DNA of 64,000 nucleotides from an uncultured Planctomycetia bacterium (lineage in GTDB: Bacteria; Planctomycetota; Phycisphaerae; Phycisphaerales; SM1A02), in contig CALMPF010000028.1 in the NCBI GenBank assembly GCA_937871505.1, forward strand, positions 31,521-95,520. Direction: 5' to 3'. Below are positions 9,018-17,611 of this stretch, piece by piece (position 1 is the first letter of the stretch; every line of letters starts with the position of its first letter). The translations under genes and the position numbers were made by a program. Below the pieces are notes generated by a model. It saw only the letters and a program-made list of their open reading frames with translations, searched no databases and was not told the DNA's origin.

Positions 9018-9478
9018 CGGAGCATCTCGCGTCGGCCGGAGCGTCGCGCACCCACCCGGAGGCGAGCCGTGCCCGCGATCGTACGCGAAGCGAAGGAGCG
9101 CCCGGTCCTCCCGACCCGACTCCCGCCGACTCTCCCGGACTCCGCCCGATTCACTGCGGCGCTGGCACGGCGGCCGGTCGACGGTGGCCCCGCCGGATGC
9201 GGTCCGCCTCCCGTCGCAAGGGTGGTCCGGCCGAGGACGGAGATCCACCGCGCGACGACGCGGGCGTCGCGCCGACGCCGAGCGGCGCTGTAGTGTGACG
9301 GCGGACTGCTCGCTGCGATGGGCCGATCCCCAAGGATCGGATCATCGGACGATCGGATCATCGGACGATCGGATCATCGAATGATCGGGCGCGGGTTGCT
9401 GAGTTTCCGCACCGCCGCCCGAGCCTCCGTGCGGCAGCGCAGATCGCGGCGGACGCAATCGACCCTCCCCCCGACACC
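9018..9478. other. Divergent intergenic region between dus and the metal ATPase
   Basis: This 461-bp gap lies between divergent genes. It holds three tandem 16-bp repeats (9335-9382) and a TACGAT box near 9080 on the minus strand that could be a -10 for dus. No gene was recognised. Confidence 0.5.
9335..9382. repeat. Three tandem 16-bp repeats upstream of the metal ATPase
   Basis: The unit GATCGGATCATCGGAC occurs twice exactly and a third time with two changes at its end. It is rich in GATC and partly palindromic. It lies 97 bases before the ATPase start and could be an operator or a simple repeat. Confidence 0.7.
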
Positions 9479-11842
9479 GTGACCAGCGACGCTTCCGATC
9501 ACCCGATTCCGGCAACTTCCGCAAGGGTGGATCCATGCGGCATCGGGCACCCCTCCGCAGCCACGACGCGCGAGCCCGGGGCTGCTCGGGCGGGCGGACC
9601 ATTCGATCAAGGATCGAGTCCAGATCGGGAGCCGATCCCGGAGACGAGTCCGGATCGAAGCCTTGAGCCAACCATGGAGCCGATTCCGGAGCCAAGCTCG
9701 GAGCCAGTTCCGGTTCGCAGTTCAGAGCCTGGTTCGGGATCGGCTTCGGGATCGGCTTCGGGTTGGGCTCCGACTTCGGCTCCGCCTGACACCCCGGGTC
9801 CGACGCCGGCCACCGAGCGCTTCGAACGCTCGTCGGCGCGGCAGGCTTCCGAACCTCCCTTCATCCGAACGGCGCGCGCATCGATCGTCCCTCCCCGAGG
9901 CAACGGAACCGACCGGACCGATGGGCGACCCGGTTTCCTGGACCGCCAGCTCGTCGTCGCCATCGCCGCCGGCGCGACGCTCGCGATCGGGTGGCTGCTC
10001 TCGGTCCTCGCGGGCAGCCCGGGTGAGTCCCTGCCCGGGTCGCTCGGGCTCGGACTGCTCCTGATCAGCCTCGCCCTCGGATCGATCTACGGGGTTCCGG
10101 CAGCGCTGGAATCGGTCCGCGCCCGGCGCCCCGACATCGACTTCCTGATGGTCCTCGGCGCGTACTGCGCCGCCGCGATCGGGCATCCCGAGGACGGGGC
10201 GCTCCTGCTGTTCATGTTCACCCTTGCCGGAGGGCTCGAGCATCGGGCGATGGCCAAGGCGAAGGACGCCGTGGCGCGCCTGAGCCGACTGATGCCGCGC
10301 GCCGCGGTGCGACGGGAGGGCGCGGAGTGGGTCGAGGTGGACGCGGAGGCGCTCGCTCCCGACGACATTGTCATGGTGCGACCCGGCGAGTCGATTCCCG
10401 CCGACGGCGTCGTGCTGGCGGGGCGAAGCCATGTCGATCAGAGCTCCCTCACGGGCGAGTCGCTCCCGCGGTCGGTCGGGCTCGACGACTCCGTCTTCGC
10501 CGGCACGATCAACCAGGAAGGTCCGCTCGAGGTCCGGGTGCTGCGCGCGGTCGCCGAGAGCAGCATCCGCAGGATCCTGACGCTGGTCCTCGAGGCCCAG
10601 GAGCGACGACAGCCGATGCAGCGCGTCGTCGACCGCTTCTCCGCGCCGTACGCGACCACCGTGATGCTCGGCTCCGCGCTCGCGTTCTTCGCGTTCTGGA
10701 GGCTGGGCTCGCTCGCCCCCGATGAAGCGCTCTACAGGGCGATCACGCTGCTGGTCGTCGCCTCGCCCTGCGCGCTGGTGATCGCGACCCCCACGGCGAC
10801 GCTCTGCGGGCTGAGCCGGGCGGCGCGGAACGGCGTCCTCATCAAGGGCGGCGACGCGCTGGAGCGCCTCGGGCGCGTTCGCAGACTCGCGGTCGACAAG
10901 ACGGGAACGCTGACGACCGGCCGCATCGAGGTCACGCGCGTCGAACCGATCGGGCCGAGCGACATCAGCGCCCTGCTCCGCGTGGCGATGGCGGCGGAGC
11001 AGCGATCGACGCATCCGATCGCGGCGGCCGTCGTTCGCCTGGCGGCCGAGCGCAGACTGGAGCCGCTCGATCTCGCGGAGCTCTCGAACGTCCCCGGCCG
11101 CGGCATCGAGGGGAGCCGAGAGGGACAGCCGGTCCGCATCGGGACGTACCCATTCTGCGAGCCGCTGATTCCGATCTGCTTCCGGCGTCACACCGCGAGG
11201 ATCGTCGAGAGCATCCGCGCGCAGGGGGGCATGGCGATCGTCGTCGCATGGGGGAACGAGGCCCTGGTTCTTGGACTCGCCGACCGGCCGCGCGAGGGCG
11301 CCGCCGAGCTCGCGGGTTCCCTGCGAAGGATCGGCGTCTCCGAGATCGCCATGCTCACCGGAGACCATCGGACGACCGCGGAACGAGTCGCCCGGGAGCT
11401 CGGCATCGACGAAGTCCATGCCGAGCTGCTGCCGGAAGGCAAGGTCGAAGCGCTCGAGCGCATGCGCGATCAGGCGATCGGCCATGCCCACGCCGAGGGA
11501 ACGCTCGCGGTCGTCGGCGACGGCATCAACGACGCTCCCGCGCTCGCCGTCGCCGACGTCGGGCTCGCGATGGGCGCCATCGGCGCCGACGCGGCGCTCG
11601 AGACCGCCGATGTCGTCCTCCTCCACGACGATCTGGCGCGGATCCCGTGGTCCATCGGACTGGCGCGCCGGGTCCGCAGGATCATGCTTGCCAACCTGCT
11701 CTTCGCCATCGCGGTGATCGCCGCCCTCGCGACGCTCACGCTCCTCGGATCCCTCCCCCTGGGCCTCGGCGTCGTGGGCCACGAGGGTTCGACGCTGCTG
11801 GTGGTCGCGAACAGTCTCAGGATCCTCGCTCATCGTTCGTGA
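9479..11842 (+). CDS. P1B-4-type heavy-metal transporting ATPase
   Basis: This 787-residue P-type ATPase exports a transition metal from the cytoplasm. The key motifs are TGES near residue 325 (actuator), SPCALVIATP near 430 in the transport segment, DKTGTLTTG near 473 with the phosphorylated Asp, a THP motif of the nucleotide domain near residue 516, GDGINDAPAL near 680, and HEGST near 767 in the last membrane segment. SPC together with HEGST is the mark of subgroup P1B-4 (CtpD/CoaT/PfeT-like; Co, Fe or Zn). There is no N-terminal CxxC metal domain, which also fits. The first 150 residues are odd: a low-complexity Pro/Ser/Glu region with repeated EPIPE and SGSASG, coded by simple repeats. 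The GTG at 9479 is the first start in frame, and a later start cannot be excluded. Confidence 0.9.
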   Translation: MTSDASDHPIPATSARVDPCGIGHPSAATTREPGAARAGGPFDQGSSPDREPIPETSPDRSLEPTMEPIPEPSSEPVPVRSSEPGSGSASGSASGWAPTSAPPDTPGPTPATERFERSSARQASEPPFIRTARASIVPPRGNGTDRTDGRPGFLDRQLVVAIAAGATLAIGWLLSVLAGSPGESLPGSLGLGLLLISLALGSIYGVPAALESVRARRPDIDFLMVLGAYCAAAIGHPEDGALLLFMFTLAGGLEHRAMAKAKDAVARLSRLMPRAAVRREGAEWVEVDAEALAPDDIVMVRPGESIPADGVVLAGRSHVDQSSLTGESLPRSVGLDDSVFAGTINQEGPLEVRVLRAVAESSIRRILTLVLEAQERRQPMQRVVDRFSAPYATTVMLGSALAFFAFWRLGSLAPDEALYRAITLLVVASPCALVIATPTATLCGLSRAARNGVLIKGGDALERLGRVRRLAVDKTGTLTTGRIEVTRVEPIGPSDISALLRVAMAAEQRSTHPIAAAVVRLAAERRLEPLDLAELSNVPGRGIEGSREGQPVRIGTYPFCEPLIPICFRRHTARIVESIRAQGGMAIVVAWGNEALVLGLADRPREGAAELAGSLRRIGVSEIAMLTGDHRTTAERVARELGIDEVHAELLPEGKVEALERMRDQAIGHAHAEGTLAVVGDGINDAPALAVADVGLAMGAIGADAALETADVVLLHDDLARIPWSIGLARRVRRIMLANLLFAIAVIAALATLTLLGSLPLGLGVVGHEGSTLLVVANSLRILAHRS

Positions 11843-11846
11843 GCGA
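11826..11846. terminator. Hairpin between convergent ATPase and recombinase genes
   Basis: TCGCTCA pairs with TGAGCGA across a 7-nt loop and includes the ATPase stop codon. Only about 20 bp separate the two convergent genes. The T-run is absent, so the call is tentative. Confidence 0.35.
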
Positions 11847-11862
11847 TCGACGGCCGCGCGGC

Positions 11863-12813
11863 TCAGGGCCTTGGATGGTGCCGCGCGATCGTCTCGTGCA
11901 GACGGCCGCGATCGACGTGCGTGTACCACTGCGTCGTGCCGATGTCGGCATGGCCGAGAAGCTCCTGCACGACGCGCAGATCGGCCCCGCCCCGGACGAG
12001 ATGCGTCGCGAACGTGTGCCGGAGCATGTGCGGATGGGCCTCCTTCACGCCCGCCGCGAGGGCGTTTCGTCGCACGATCTGCCAGACGGCGATCCGGTCG
12101 AGCGGCCGCCCCGTGTGCGAGAGCAGGAGCCGCTGGCCGTCGCGCCGATCGTCGAACCGCGCCAGCTTCGGACGGCACTCCTCGAGGTAGCGCACCGTCC
12201 ACTCCTCCGCAGGCTTGCCGATGGGGACCAGCCGGTGCTTCCCGCCCTTGCCGACGATCAGCAGCACGGCGAGCTCGCGATTGAACTGATCGAGCCGCAG
12301 GGCGCCGACCTCGGCGGCTCGGAGCCCCGCTGCGTACATGAGCTCGAGCATCGCCCGGTCGCGCAGCCAGAGCGTGCTGCGCTCCGGCGACGGCGCCTCG
12401 ATCACCCTGCGCACCTCTCCCGGAGTCAGCACGCCCGGCAGACGGCGCCACCGCGCCGGACGCTCGAGGAGCCGCGCCGGGTCGCGCTCGATGCGCCGAT
12501 TCGCGGCGAGCCACCTGAAGAAGACCCGGATCGTCGCGAGATGGCGGGTGATGCTGGAAGCCGCCATGCCACGTTCGGCGCGGAGGCGCCGCAGGTGGGC
12601 TGCGAGGTCATCGAGCGTGACATCGCGCAGCGCGGCGCGGCCTGCGGCGTCGAGAGAGCGCGAGAGGGCGTCCAGATCGCTGCCGTACGCCTCGATCGTC
12701 GCGGCCGCGAGACCCACTTCGACCTTCAGGTACGCGAGAAACTCACGTACCGGTGGCGCGAAGGGCGATGGCGCGGCCGTGACAGGTGACCGTGACGGAG
12801 CGAGGGGGGCCAT
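11863..12813 (-). CDS. Tyrosine recombinase, XerC/XerD family
   Basis: Xer recombinases resolve chromosome dimers at dif with FtsK. The 316-residue protein has an N-terminal SAM-like core-binding domain (about 20-105) and a C-terminal catalytic domain. The catalytic residues are all visible: Arg in AGLRAAEVGAL, His and Arg in HPHMLRHTFATHL, a second His in LLGHADIGTTQWY, and the nucleophile Tyr in QWYTHVDRGRL. The length and lack of an insertion fit a housekeeping Xer rather than a phage integrase. XerC cannot be told from XerD here. Its 5' end overlaps the gene upstream by 71 bp, so the two are probably translated in a coupled way as part of a trpS operon. No dif site was recognised. Confidence 0.88.
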   Translation of the reverse strand: MAPLAPSRSPVTAAPSPFAPPVREFLAYLKVEVGLAAATIEAYGSDLDALSRSLDAAGRAALRDVTLDDLAAHLRRLRAERGMAASSITRHLATIRVFFRWLAANRRIERDPARLLERPARWRRLPGVLTPGEVRRVIEAPSPERSTLWLRDRAMLELMYAAGLRAAEVGALRLDQFNRELAVLLIVGKGGKHRLVPIGKPAEEWTVRYLEECRPKLARFDDRRDGQRLLLSHTGRPLDRIAVWQIVRRNALAAGVKEAHPHMLRHTFATHLVRGGADLRVVQELLGHADIGTTQWYTHVDRGRLHETIARHHPRP

Positions 12814-13054
12814 CGTCGATGAGGCGGAGCTGCGGCTGGTCGCGCCCGCCCGTCCGTTCGGCCTGAAGCCGGGTGAAGATGGGGCACCGCCTGTACGCCC
12901 CGACGCAGAGGTCGAAGACCTCGTCGAGGTGCCCGAGGGTCAGGCGCGCGGCGCATCGAGGGTCGTTGCGGTTGATGTGGGGGCAGTCGCAGGCGGCGTC
13001 CATGCCGGTCCTCCAGTTCTCTTCATCGTCCATCGAGCCCGGAGACTCGCACAT
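12743..13054 (-). CDS. Small Cys-rich protein of unknown function
   Basis: This is a protein of about 103 residues. The first in-frame ATG after trpS is at 13054; others at 13033 and later are possible. It contains four or five Cys in a pattern CDCPHINRNDPRC near residue 33 and FDLCVGAYRRC about 30 residues on, followed by PIF. Such spacing suggests a zinc or iron-sulfur site, but I do not know the family with certainty. It lies 16 bases after trpS and overlaps the recombinase start by 71 bp, so the three genes form one leftward unit. The alternative reading, a chance open frame, is less likely because of the ordered Cys pairs and tight gene packing. Confidence 0.6.
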   Translation of the reverse strand: MCESPGSMDDEENWRTGMDAACDCPHINRNDPRCAARLTLGHLDEVFDLCVGAYRRCPIFTRLQAERTGGRDQPQLRLIDDGPPRSVTVTCHGRAIALRATGT

Positions 13055-13070
13055 TTCCGTCCGCCGCAGC

Positions 13071-14186
13071 CTACCGATACTCGACCGCGCGGGCGAAGAA
13101 CCCCAGTCCTGCCGCTTCCTTCGCCATCGCGAGCGTCGCCTCCGCCAGCCGGTTGGCGCGGGCGCAGCCGTCCCGGAGGATCTCCAGGACGGCGTCGTCC
13201 CGCCCCTCGTAGGCAGCCCGCCGCTCGCGCATCGGGGCCAGGAGCCGGTCGATCGCGGCAGCGACTTCCTGCTTGATGTGACCGTCGCCGATGTTGTCCC
13301 CGCGGGCGTAGCGATCGCGAAGCTCTCCCCGTCTGGCGTCATCATCGATGAACGCGTCGACGTACTGAAACAGCGCGTTGGCGGGGTCTCCAGGCTCGGT
13401 CGGGCTCTGCCGACCGGTGAAGATCCGCCCGACCTTGCGCTGGATCTCCTTGGTCCCGTCGCAGAGGAAGATCGCGTTCCCGAGCGACTTGCTCATCTTG
13501 TTGACGCCATCCGTGCCGACCAGCCTTCCGACGGCGCCGACCTCGGCGCGCGGGACGGGGAAGACGCCCCCCAGGGCGACGTGATCGTCGTCCTCCGCCT
13601 GGTCGCTCACGCGGCAGTAGAGCTGGTTGAACCGTCTCGCGACCTCTCGCGTCAGCTCAAGGTGCGGCACCTGATCCTCGCCGACGGGCACGCCCACCGG
13701 CCGGAACGCGAGGATGTCGGCGGTCTGCCCGACGGCGTAGAGCGGGAAGCCGAAGGCGTAGCTCTCGCCGAGCCCCTTGACGCGGATCTCCTCCTTCAGC
13801 GTCGGATTCCGCATCACGCGGTTGAAGGGCAGGAGCATCGAGAAGAGGAACGTCAGCTCGGCGATCGCGGGCACCTCGCTTTGGAGGAAGATCGTCGCCT
13901 TCGCCGGATCGATCCCCGCGGCGAGGTAGTCTCGGACGATCTCGAGCGAGTCTGACCGGATCTCGGCGGGCCGGTCGGCGCGGGTCGTGAAGGCGTGCAT
14001 GTTCGCGACGATGAAGTAGCAGTCATGCGTCGCCTGAAGCTCGACCCTGCGCTTCACGCTGCCGACCCAGTGACCGAGGTGCAGCCGTCCGGTCGGCGTA
14101 TCTCCCGTGAGGATGCGTGGCCGAGCGCAGGCGCCGGTCGCCGCCTCTGCGGTGGAGGGTCGCTGCTCGGTGCGCTGTTCGCTCAT
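13071..14186 (-). CDS. trpS: Tryptophanyl-tRNA synthetase
   Basis: TrpS charges tRNA-Trp. The 371-residue protein is a class I synthetase of the usual size. The HIGH-equivalent is TPTGRLHLGHWVGS near residue 30 and the KMSKS loop NKMSKSLGNAI lies near 230. The tryptophan-pocket region PLYAVGQTADILAFRP and the GEDQVPHLELTR stretch are typical. The start at 14186 follows a TACGAT box by eight bases and no ribosome site is seen. It heads a leftward unit with the small Cys-rich gene and the recombinase. A solitary trpC and several kynurenine genes also occur in the window, but no shared regulation is evident. Confidence 0.95.
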   Translation of the reverse strand: MSEQRTEQRPSTAEAATGACARPRILTGDTPTGRLHLGHWVGSVKRRVELQATHDCYFIVANMHAFTTRADRPAEIRSDSLEIVRDYLAAGIDPAKATIFLQSEVPAIAELTFLFSMLLPFNRVMRNPTLKEEIRVKGLGESYAFGFPLYAVGQTADILAFRPVGVPVGEDQVPHLELTREVARRFNQLYCRVSDQAEDDDHVALGGVFPVPRAEVGAVGRLVGTDGVNKMSKSLGNAIFLCDGTKEIQRKVGRIFTGRQSPTEPGDPANALFQYVDAFIDDDARRGELRDRYARGDNIGDGHIKQEVAAAIDRLLAPMRERRAAYEGRDDAVLEILRDGCARANRLAEATLAMAKEAAGLGFFARAVEYR

Positions 14187-14194
14187 GGGCGGCG

Positions 14195-14200
14195 ATCGTA
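14195..14200 (-). promoter_or_regulatory. Putative -10 box of trpS (leaderless)
   Basis: TACGAT on the minus strand lies eight bases before the ATG at 14186. No ribosome binding site is present between them. Confidence 0.45.
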
Positions 14201-14277
14201 CCGCAAGCGCCGGGCTCGCAGCCCACAGGCCGATGCGCGGGAGCGGGGCGCCGACGCGCCGCGCGGAAAGCGCGCCG

Positions 14278-15198
14278 TCATGCCGTCGCGATCACGAGGT
14301 TGGCGACGTTGAACGCGGCGTGGGCGACGATCGGGCTCGTGAGCCCGCCGGTCCGTTCGCGGAGCCAGCCGAAGAGGAGACCGAGCACGACGAGCGCCGC
14401 CAGCGCCGGCGGGGCGACGACGCTCCAGTGCGCCGCGGCGAAGAGCGCGGAGGTCGCCGCGATCGCGCTCCACGGCGAGAGACCGATCGCGCGCCCGGCC
14501 TGCTGGAGCAGTCCGCGATAGAGGACCTCCTCCACCACCGGCGCACCGATCACCGCGTAGCCGATGAGCGCCAGGCGCCACGCCCCGCTCCCGTCGTCGA
14601 GGATCAGCCGGAGCACCTCGTGCCCGATCGGATCCGTCGGCTCGCCGATGAAGCGCGCCCGGAGGGCGATGGCGACCATCGCCGTCGTGGCGACGACCGG
14701 CCATGCGGCCGCCATGGCGAGCAGTCCCAGCAGCGCCTCGCGCCCGCGCCGCGCGCCTGGCCGCGAGACGAGCAGCGCGGCTGCGGCGAGGACAGGCAGT
14801 TGCGCCACGACGAGGCCGATGGCGCCAAGACCCTGCGTCCGGGCGGCGGCGGCCATCTCGGTCGGGGCCGGCGCGAGCCGCGCGGCGAGCGCCATCGCCG
14901 TCGAGATGCCGATCTGCTGGAGCACGAACATCGCCGCGGCGAGCGCCAAGAGCAGCGCGGCGCGTCGGGCGGCGCGGGAAGCGCCGGTCGGCAGGCTCCG
15001 GCCGTCCGACGCGTCGGACATGATCCAGCCTGCCCGCGTCGCGCCGGCGGGTCGTTCCGGAAGCCGATGCAAGCGCCGGGCGAAGAACGCTCCCAGCGCG
15101 ATCACGGCGAGTGCGGGCATCGCGAGGCGGCGCGCGAGCCCTGCGCCGGCGCCCGCCGCGGCGCCTGCGCCGTCGACGCCGTCGCCCGTCGCCTGCAT
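14278..15198 (-). CDS. CPBP-family intramembrane metalloprotease
   Basis: CPBP (CAAX protease and bacteriocin-processing) proteins are membrane glutamate-type proteases related to Rce1. The product has about six to eight hydrophobic segments. The signature motifs are in order: APVVEEVLYRGLL with the EExxxR, FAAAHW with the FxxxH, and HAAFNVAN with the HxxxN. The start is uncertain. The ATG at 15198 has a TTATAG box ten bases upstream and leaves about 100 bp to divergent trpC. Another ATG at 15303 would place the two divergent start codons on top of each other in one CATG, with a signal-like MASLLVALSVALAG. I favour 15198. The substrate is unknown. Confidence 0.82.
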   Translation of the reverse strand: MQATGDGVDGAGAAAGAGAGLARRLAMPALAVIALGAFFARRLHRLPERPAGATRAGWIMSDASDGRSLPTGASRAARRAALLLALAAAMFVLQQIGISTAMALAARLAPAPTEMAAAARTQGLGAIGLVVAQLPVLAAAALLVSRPGARRGREALLGLLAMAAAWPVVATTAMVAIALRARFIGEPTDPIGHEVLRLILDDGSGAWRLALIGYAVIGAPVVEEVLYRGLLQQAGRAIGLSPWSAIAATSALFAAAHWSVVAPPALAALVVLGLLFGWLRERTGGLTSPIVAHAAFNVANLVIATA

Positions 15199-15301
15199 GA
15201 CGTCCGACGCTATAACTCCGGCTCCCGACGAAGCGCCCGCTGCCTCGGCGGCCTCAGCCCGGCCAGCGAGGGCGACGGAAAGGGCGACCAGCAGCGACGC
15301 C

Positions 15302-16132
15302 ATGCACCACGGCAACGGCATCCTCTCCCGGATCGGCGCGCGGAAGCGCGTCGAAGTCGCGCGGGCGATCGCCAGGACTCCGCCCGAAGCGCTGCGCGAG
15401 CGCGTCGCGTCGATGCCGCGGCCGCGCAACTTCTTCAGCGCCGTCGTCGACGAGCGCGACCTCGCACACTCCCGGATCATCGCTGAGATCAAGCGCAAGA
15501 GCCCTTCGGCGGGCGTGATTCGCAGCGACTTCGACCCTGTGGTCATCGCCCGACAGTACCACGAGGCAGGTGCGGCCGCGCTCTCATGCCTCACCGACGA
15601 AGCCGACTTCGGCGGTCGCCTGGAGTACATCGAGCAGATCCGCGCCGCCGTGCCCCTGCCCGTCCTCCGCAAGGACTTCATCGTCGACGAGTACCAGGTC
15701 TGGGAGTCGCGCGCAGCGGGAGCCGATGCCATCCTGCTCATCGCCGAACTGCTCTCCGAGGGAGAGATCATCGACCTGCAGATCCTCTCGACGGAGCTGG
15801 GCATGACGGTGCTCCTGGAGGTGCACGACGTCGAGAACCTGCTCCGGCTCCGGCAGCACGTCGGCTTTCCCCACAGCGGCTACTCGCTGCTGGGCATCAA
15901 CAACCGCAACCTCGCGACGATGACGACCGACCTGCGGCACACCTTTCGGCTGCTCGACCTGATCGACGATCGCTCGATCCGCCGCGTGCTGGTGAGCGAG
16001 TCGGGGATCTCGACTCCCGACGACCTGCGCCGCCTGCGCGAGCATGGCGTGAACATCGCGCTGGTCGGCGAGTCCCTCATGCGCGAAGCCGATCCGGGCG
16101 CTGCGCTTCGAGCGCTCCTCGCGGCCGGATAG
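15302..16132 (+). CDS. trpC: Indole-3-glycerol phosphate synthase
   Basis: TrpC closes the pyrrole ring of the indole precursor in tryptophan synthesis, releasing CO2. The 276-residue protein shows IIAEIKRKSPSAG (substrate-phosphate binding and first catalytic Lys), CLTDEADFGG, VLRKDFIVDEYQVWESRAAG with the second Lys, LLGINNRNL and VSESGIST, all in the expected TIM-barrel order. The start at 15302 gives the usual N-terminus ILSRIGARKRVEVA. The gene stands alone, without trpD or trpF, which suggests dispersed trp genes in this genome. TATAAC at 15211-15216 is a possible -10 but lies 85 bases upstream. Confidence 0.94.
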   Translation: MHHGNGILSRIGARKRVEVARAIARTPPEALRERVASMPRPRNFFSAVVDERDLAHSRIIAEIKRKSPSAGVIRSDFDPVVIARQYHEAGAAALSCLTDEADFGGRLEYIEQIRAAVPLPVLRKDFIVDEYQVWESRAAGADAILLIAELLSEGEIIDLQILSTELGMTVLLEVHDVENLLRLRQHVGFPHSGYSLLGINNRNLATMTTDLRHTFRLLDLIDDRSIRRVLVSESGISTPDDLRRLREHGVNIALVGESLMREADPGAALRALLAAG

Positions 16133-16227
16133 CCGCGAGCGGAGCCGCCATCGCGGGCCGGAGCGCCGCCCAGCGGAGCCCCGCCCGAAGCCGATCACGC
16201 TCGAATGGAAGCGAGGCACGCCGTCGG

Positions 16228-17286
16228 TCAGCGACCGGAACCGATCGCCGCGCCGACCCCGACGGGAAGCAGCCGCTCGGCGATCTGCACGGCGTTGAGG
16301 GCGGCTCCCTTCCGGATCTGGTCGCCGCAGACGAACAGCTCGAGGCCCTTGCCGGGATCCTGCGAGCGGTCGGCGCGGATGCGCCCGACGAGGACGTCGT
16401 CGCCGCCCGCCGCGTCGATCGGCTCCGGAAAGCGGTTCGCGGCGCGGTCGTCGACGATGCGCACGCCCGGCGCGCGCCGCAGCAGCCCGCGCGCCGCCTC
16501 CTCGTCGAGGGAACCGCGAAACGTCAGGTTGATCGCCTCCGAGTGGGCGCGGAGCACGGGCACGCGGATGCACGTCGCGGCGACGCGGACGGAGTCGTCG
16601 CGCCACATCCGCCGCGTCTCGCACTCGAGCTTGCGCTCCTCCTCGTTGTACCCGTCCGGACCGATCGCCGAGTTGTGCGAGAAGAGGTTGAAGAGATACG
16701 GTCGCCCGAAGATCGGCGTCGCGAGCGGCCTTCCCGCCGACCAGTCCCGCGCCTGCTCCTCGAGCTCCGCCATCGCCGCCGCGCCCGCGCCGCTCGCGGC
16801 CTGATAGGTGCAGACCACCATGCGGTCGACGCCGACGGCGCGATGCAGCGGCGTGACCGCGACCAGCGCCACGATCGTCGAGCAGTTCGGATTGGCGATG
16901 ATCGTCGGGCCCGCGATCGCGTCCAGCTCGTCGCCGTTCACCTCGGGAGTGACCAGCGGAAAGCGCGGGTCCATGCGGAAGCAGGAGGAGTTGTCGACGA
17001 CCGTTGCCCCCCGGGCGACCGCGACGGGCGCGAACTCTGCGCTGACCGACCTCCCCGCCGAAAAGAGCGCCAGATCGACGCCGTCGAACGAGCCGGACCC
17101 CAGCGGTTCGACCTCGATCGCCTCTCCGGCAAACGCCACGCGCCTGCCCGCCGAGCGCGCCGACGCGAGCAGCTTGAGCGAGCGCATCGGGAATGACCGC
17201 TCCTCCAGAATGCGCAGGAACTCCGCGCCGACGGCACCGGTGGCGCCGACGATCGCGACCGCAGGACGGGAAGGGAGCGACGACAT
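16228..17286 (-). CDS. asd: Aspartate-semialdehyde dehydrogenase
   Basis: Asd reduces aspartyl phosphate to aspartate semialdehyde, the branch point to lysine, diaminopimelate, threonine and methionine. The 352-residue protein has the NADP-binding motif VAIVGATGAVGAEFL at the N-terminus and the catalytic Cys in NPNCSTI near residue 133. The later catalytic His is probably the one in RVPVLRAHSEAI near residue 230. The start at 17286 is chosen because the Rossmann motif follows at once; the open frame continues upstream but without similarity. A TACCGT box lies eight bases upstream. It lies in the same orientation as gpmI, 325 bp apart. Confidence 0.94.
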   Translation of the reverse strand: MSSLPSRPAVAIVGATGAVGAEFLRILEERSFPMRSLKLLASARSAGRRVAFAGEAIEVEPLGSGSFDGVDLALFSAGRSVSAEFAPVAVARGATVVDNSSCFRMDPRFPLVTPEVNGDELDAIAGPTIIANPNCSTIVALVAVTPLHRAVGVDRMVVCTYQAASGAGAAAMAELEEQARDWSAGRPLATPIFGRPYLFNLFSHNSAIGPDGYNEEERKLECETRRMWRDDSVRVAATCIRVPVLRAHSEAINLTFRGSLDEEAARGLLRRAPGVRIVDDRAANRFPEPIDAAGGDDVLVGRIRADRSQDPGKGLELFVCGDQIRKGAALNAVQIAERLLPVGVGAAIGSGR

Positions 17287-17294
17287 GAGCCGTG

Positions 17295-17300
17295 ACGGTA
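17295..17300 (-). promoter_or_regulatory. Putative -10 box of asd (leaderless)
   Basis: TACCGT on the minus strand lies eight bases before the ATG at 17286. No ribosome site is seen. Confidence 0.45.
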
Positions 17301-17611
17301 GTCGGCCCGGGCGTCGACGCGGGCGGCTCATCGGGAACCCTGAACCCTCAGCGCGGACTCCTGGACGCGGCGCGAGGGGTGATCGCGCGCTCCGCGTCGC
17401 GACTCCTGCGCGCGGCGACGGGGCGCGGAGGCGGCGCGCCCGCCAGCGACCGGCGCCGGGCGGGCGCGCGGGCGATGACGGAAGCAGGTCGGTCATGGGA
17501 CCTGGGCGACCGCCCCCGGCGCCCGCATGGCGGGAGCGCGGGCGGGCGCCATCCCGCGTCGCGATGGCTGCGGGCGCCGGAGCGCGACGGGCGCGAGCGG
17601 CCTGCCCGACT
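17301..17611. other. Intergenic region between gpmI and asd
   Basis: This gap of about 310 bp is extremely GC-rich. Frames through it are extensions of neighbours. Nothing else was seen. Confidence 0.5.
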
